From: Elysia chlorotica
Lineage: Eukaryota > Mollusca > Gastropoda > Plakobranchidae
Reading direction: 5' to 3'
Length of the DNA: 64,000 nucleotides
Assembly (NCBI GenBank): GCA_003991915.1
Contig: RQTK01000013.1
Coordinates: 149,751-213,750 of the forward strand
This document shows, piece after piece, positions 62,582 to 64,000 of the stretch (its first letter is position 1; every line of letters begins with the position of its first letter). Made by a program: the position numbers and the translations under genes. Below the pieces are notes generated by a model. The model was not told the origin of the DNA, made no database searches, and was given only the letters and a program-made list of their open reading frames with translations.

Positions 62582-64000
62582 CAGACAGACAGACAGGCAG
62601 ACAGACAGAGAGAGGCAAAGAGTCAGAGAGAGACAGAGACATAGTGAGAGAAAGACATAGAGACAAGCGAACAGACAGACAGTAAGAGTCAGAGAGAGAC
62701 AGAGACATAGTGAGAGAAGGAAAAAGAGAAAGCAAAAAAAAAAAAAGTCGAGACTGCATAGAACATTTCAGAGCAGGGAAACTCTATGAATTAAGTTTGT
62801 ATCGGGTACAATTAGCATAAAAAACAGCAACAGAACACAATATTAAATAAGAAATAAAATAATTAGCCACGATATTTTTCATTAAACCAAGAGTAAAACG
62901 AAAATGGCAGGCATAAAAACTAATACCGAGCTGGAAAAGATATAATATCTAAGTCTTGCAATATCGAACGCCGACTCTTCTTTTCACATACAATTCAAGA
63001 AAACATTCTCATTAGTTTGTTGATAGATTATTTTGACAAGATCCATTTCTTGGCTAACTATTATTTCATTTTATCTAATTTGTCTGGAACCTTGATTTAT
63101 TGTAACATTTCTCGAAAGCGAATGGATTTGAGTTACCAACCTCTCGATTCCAAAAGATGATACGGAAAGCTTAAAGGCAGTTATTCAACAAGATAAATCA
63201 TTCAAAAAGAATTAGTGAAAGAATGCGGCTACAGAACCTCTCTTTTTCCCTGCATGGACTGTCCTTTTCTAGGAAGATAATGACATCGTTCTCTTCATGC
63301 GGAAAAAAGCAGTGGTCTGTTACATCAGAAAAGGAAACTTATAGGAGGCGTGGTGTTTAGACATACAGTCCCTAACATAATGTATGCAGTATTCTTTCAG
63401 TAAAAAAAAACACCTGTGTGTTAGAAAACACGATAGAAAACAACCCTACATTTTAGCAAATTCTTAACGTTTTCTTGACTGTGTAGTCAATCATTTTATG
63501 GTATATAGTAATCAAAGAACTATTTTTGTGCCGGGCTTTGAGGTTTTCTTGTAGGAGGTGAATTGCATCTGGTTAATGAGAAAGCCCGTTTAAACAGAAA
63601 TATGTCAAACAATTAGTAAATTAAAACAAATTGCTTTGTACCTTAAAAAACTAAAACAAACAATCAAAAACAGCCACGTCTATCCCTTAAAATTGACCAT
63701 CAGTCATTAAACTGATCAAGGAACCCACGCAAGGGTCGATCAATGTACAATAATTATAACAACCAATGAGAAAACCAAATAATTGTATCAAACAATCAAC
63801 CTATGAGTTACATGTTTCAAAGTACTTACATGAGGGTGCAAAAGGTGCATATATCTATGGCTGTATATACTATCCAGTTTTGCAATTAAATGTACCAACC
63901 CTGCATGATGACTATCAAAATTTGTGGTGTTTAAACACTTCAGTATATCCCATGGCCTTTAAAAGCCACCTTTCATCTCCTTATCAGGTATATTTCAAAT
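60890..64000. repeat. Tandem repeat of a ~1.66-kb unit, running off the window
   Basis: Copy 1 (about 60890-62500) and copy 2 (about 62500-64000) align in direct orientation. Matching landmarks are 60923/62580, 61086/62747 (GTCGAGACTGCATAG) and 62306/64000, so the offset grows from about 1657 to 1694 bases. Each unit begins with a GACA/GA microsatellite. Over the first 250 bases of unique sequence I count about 14 differences, so roughly 94% identity. Copy 2 is cut by the window end, so the total copy number is unknown. No coding frame is shared. Copy 1 has TATAAA at 62264-62269 where copy 2 has TTTAAA. Confidence 0.96.

Overview
This window looks like non-coding DNA from a eukaryotic, probably invertebrate, genome. 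A mollusc or other lophotrochozoan is my best guess, but it is an inference, not a proof. The support is: AT-rich background; very dense GA/TC, GATA, TAA and CAA microsatellites; two decayed non-LTR retrotransposons (one Rex1/CR1-like, one L2-like); a mariner fragment; tRNA-derived relics; and assembly gaps at 30436-30495 and 51500-52128. There is no operon-like packing, and I could not assign any host gene to a known family.

Layout. 1-8 kb: AT-rich sequence with a CTA array, a near-perfect 341/345-bp inverted repeat (1910-2847) and a GC-richer island at 4920-5580. 8-11 kb: GATA/GA arrays and a plus-strand LINE relic (8930-9780). 11-20 kb: a short hairpin-bearing repeat (11387-11473), several GC-richer islands that might be regulatory (11755-12540, 12990-13245, 14215-14480, 18541-18712, 19125-19330) and more GA arrays. 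20-35 kb: mostly featureless, with two weak exon candidates (24076-24336 minus, 32235-32429 plus), a tRNA-like relic near 31.9 kb and a homeodomain-motif-rich island (33180-33390). 35-40 kb: a mariner 5' fragment trapped between two TATC arrays (36017-36466), an L2-type LINE on the minus strand with its polymerase core missing (37310-38265), and a GATA/GGAT/GATA compound array. 40-52 kb: a tRNA relic (45411-45480), GC-rich islands, a possible small secreted-protein frame (49437-49736 minus) and a back-to-back GA/TC palindrome beside the large gap. 52-64 kb: GATA and TCTG arrays, a very young 325/338-bp tandem duplication (58560-59222), a second copy of the hairpin repeat with a target-site duplication inside a 53-codon open frame (59685-59961), and a roughly 1.66-kb tandem unit that runs off the window end (60890-64000).

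How it fits together. I read the window as a gene desert or one very large intron shaped by microsatellite expansion, small transposons and local duplication. The GC-richer islands are the best candidates for conserved enhancers or missed exons. No retrovirus-like, LTR or Polinton-type element, CRISPR array or rRNA gene was seen. The strongest leads are the long inverted repeat, the hairpin element family with a readable insertion footprint, and the 1.66-kb tandem unit that may belong to a satellite.
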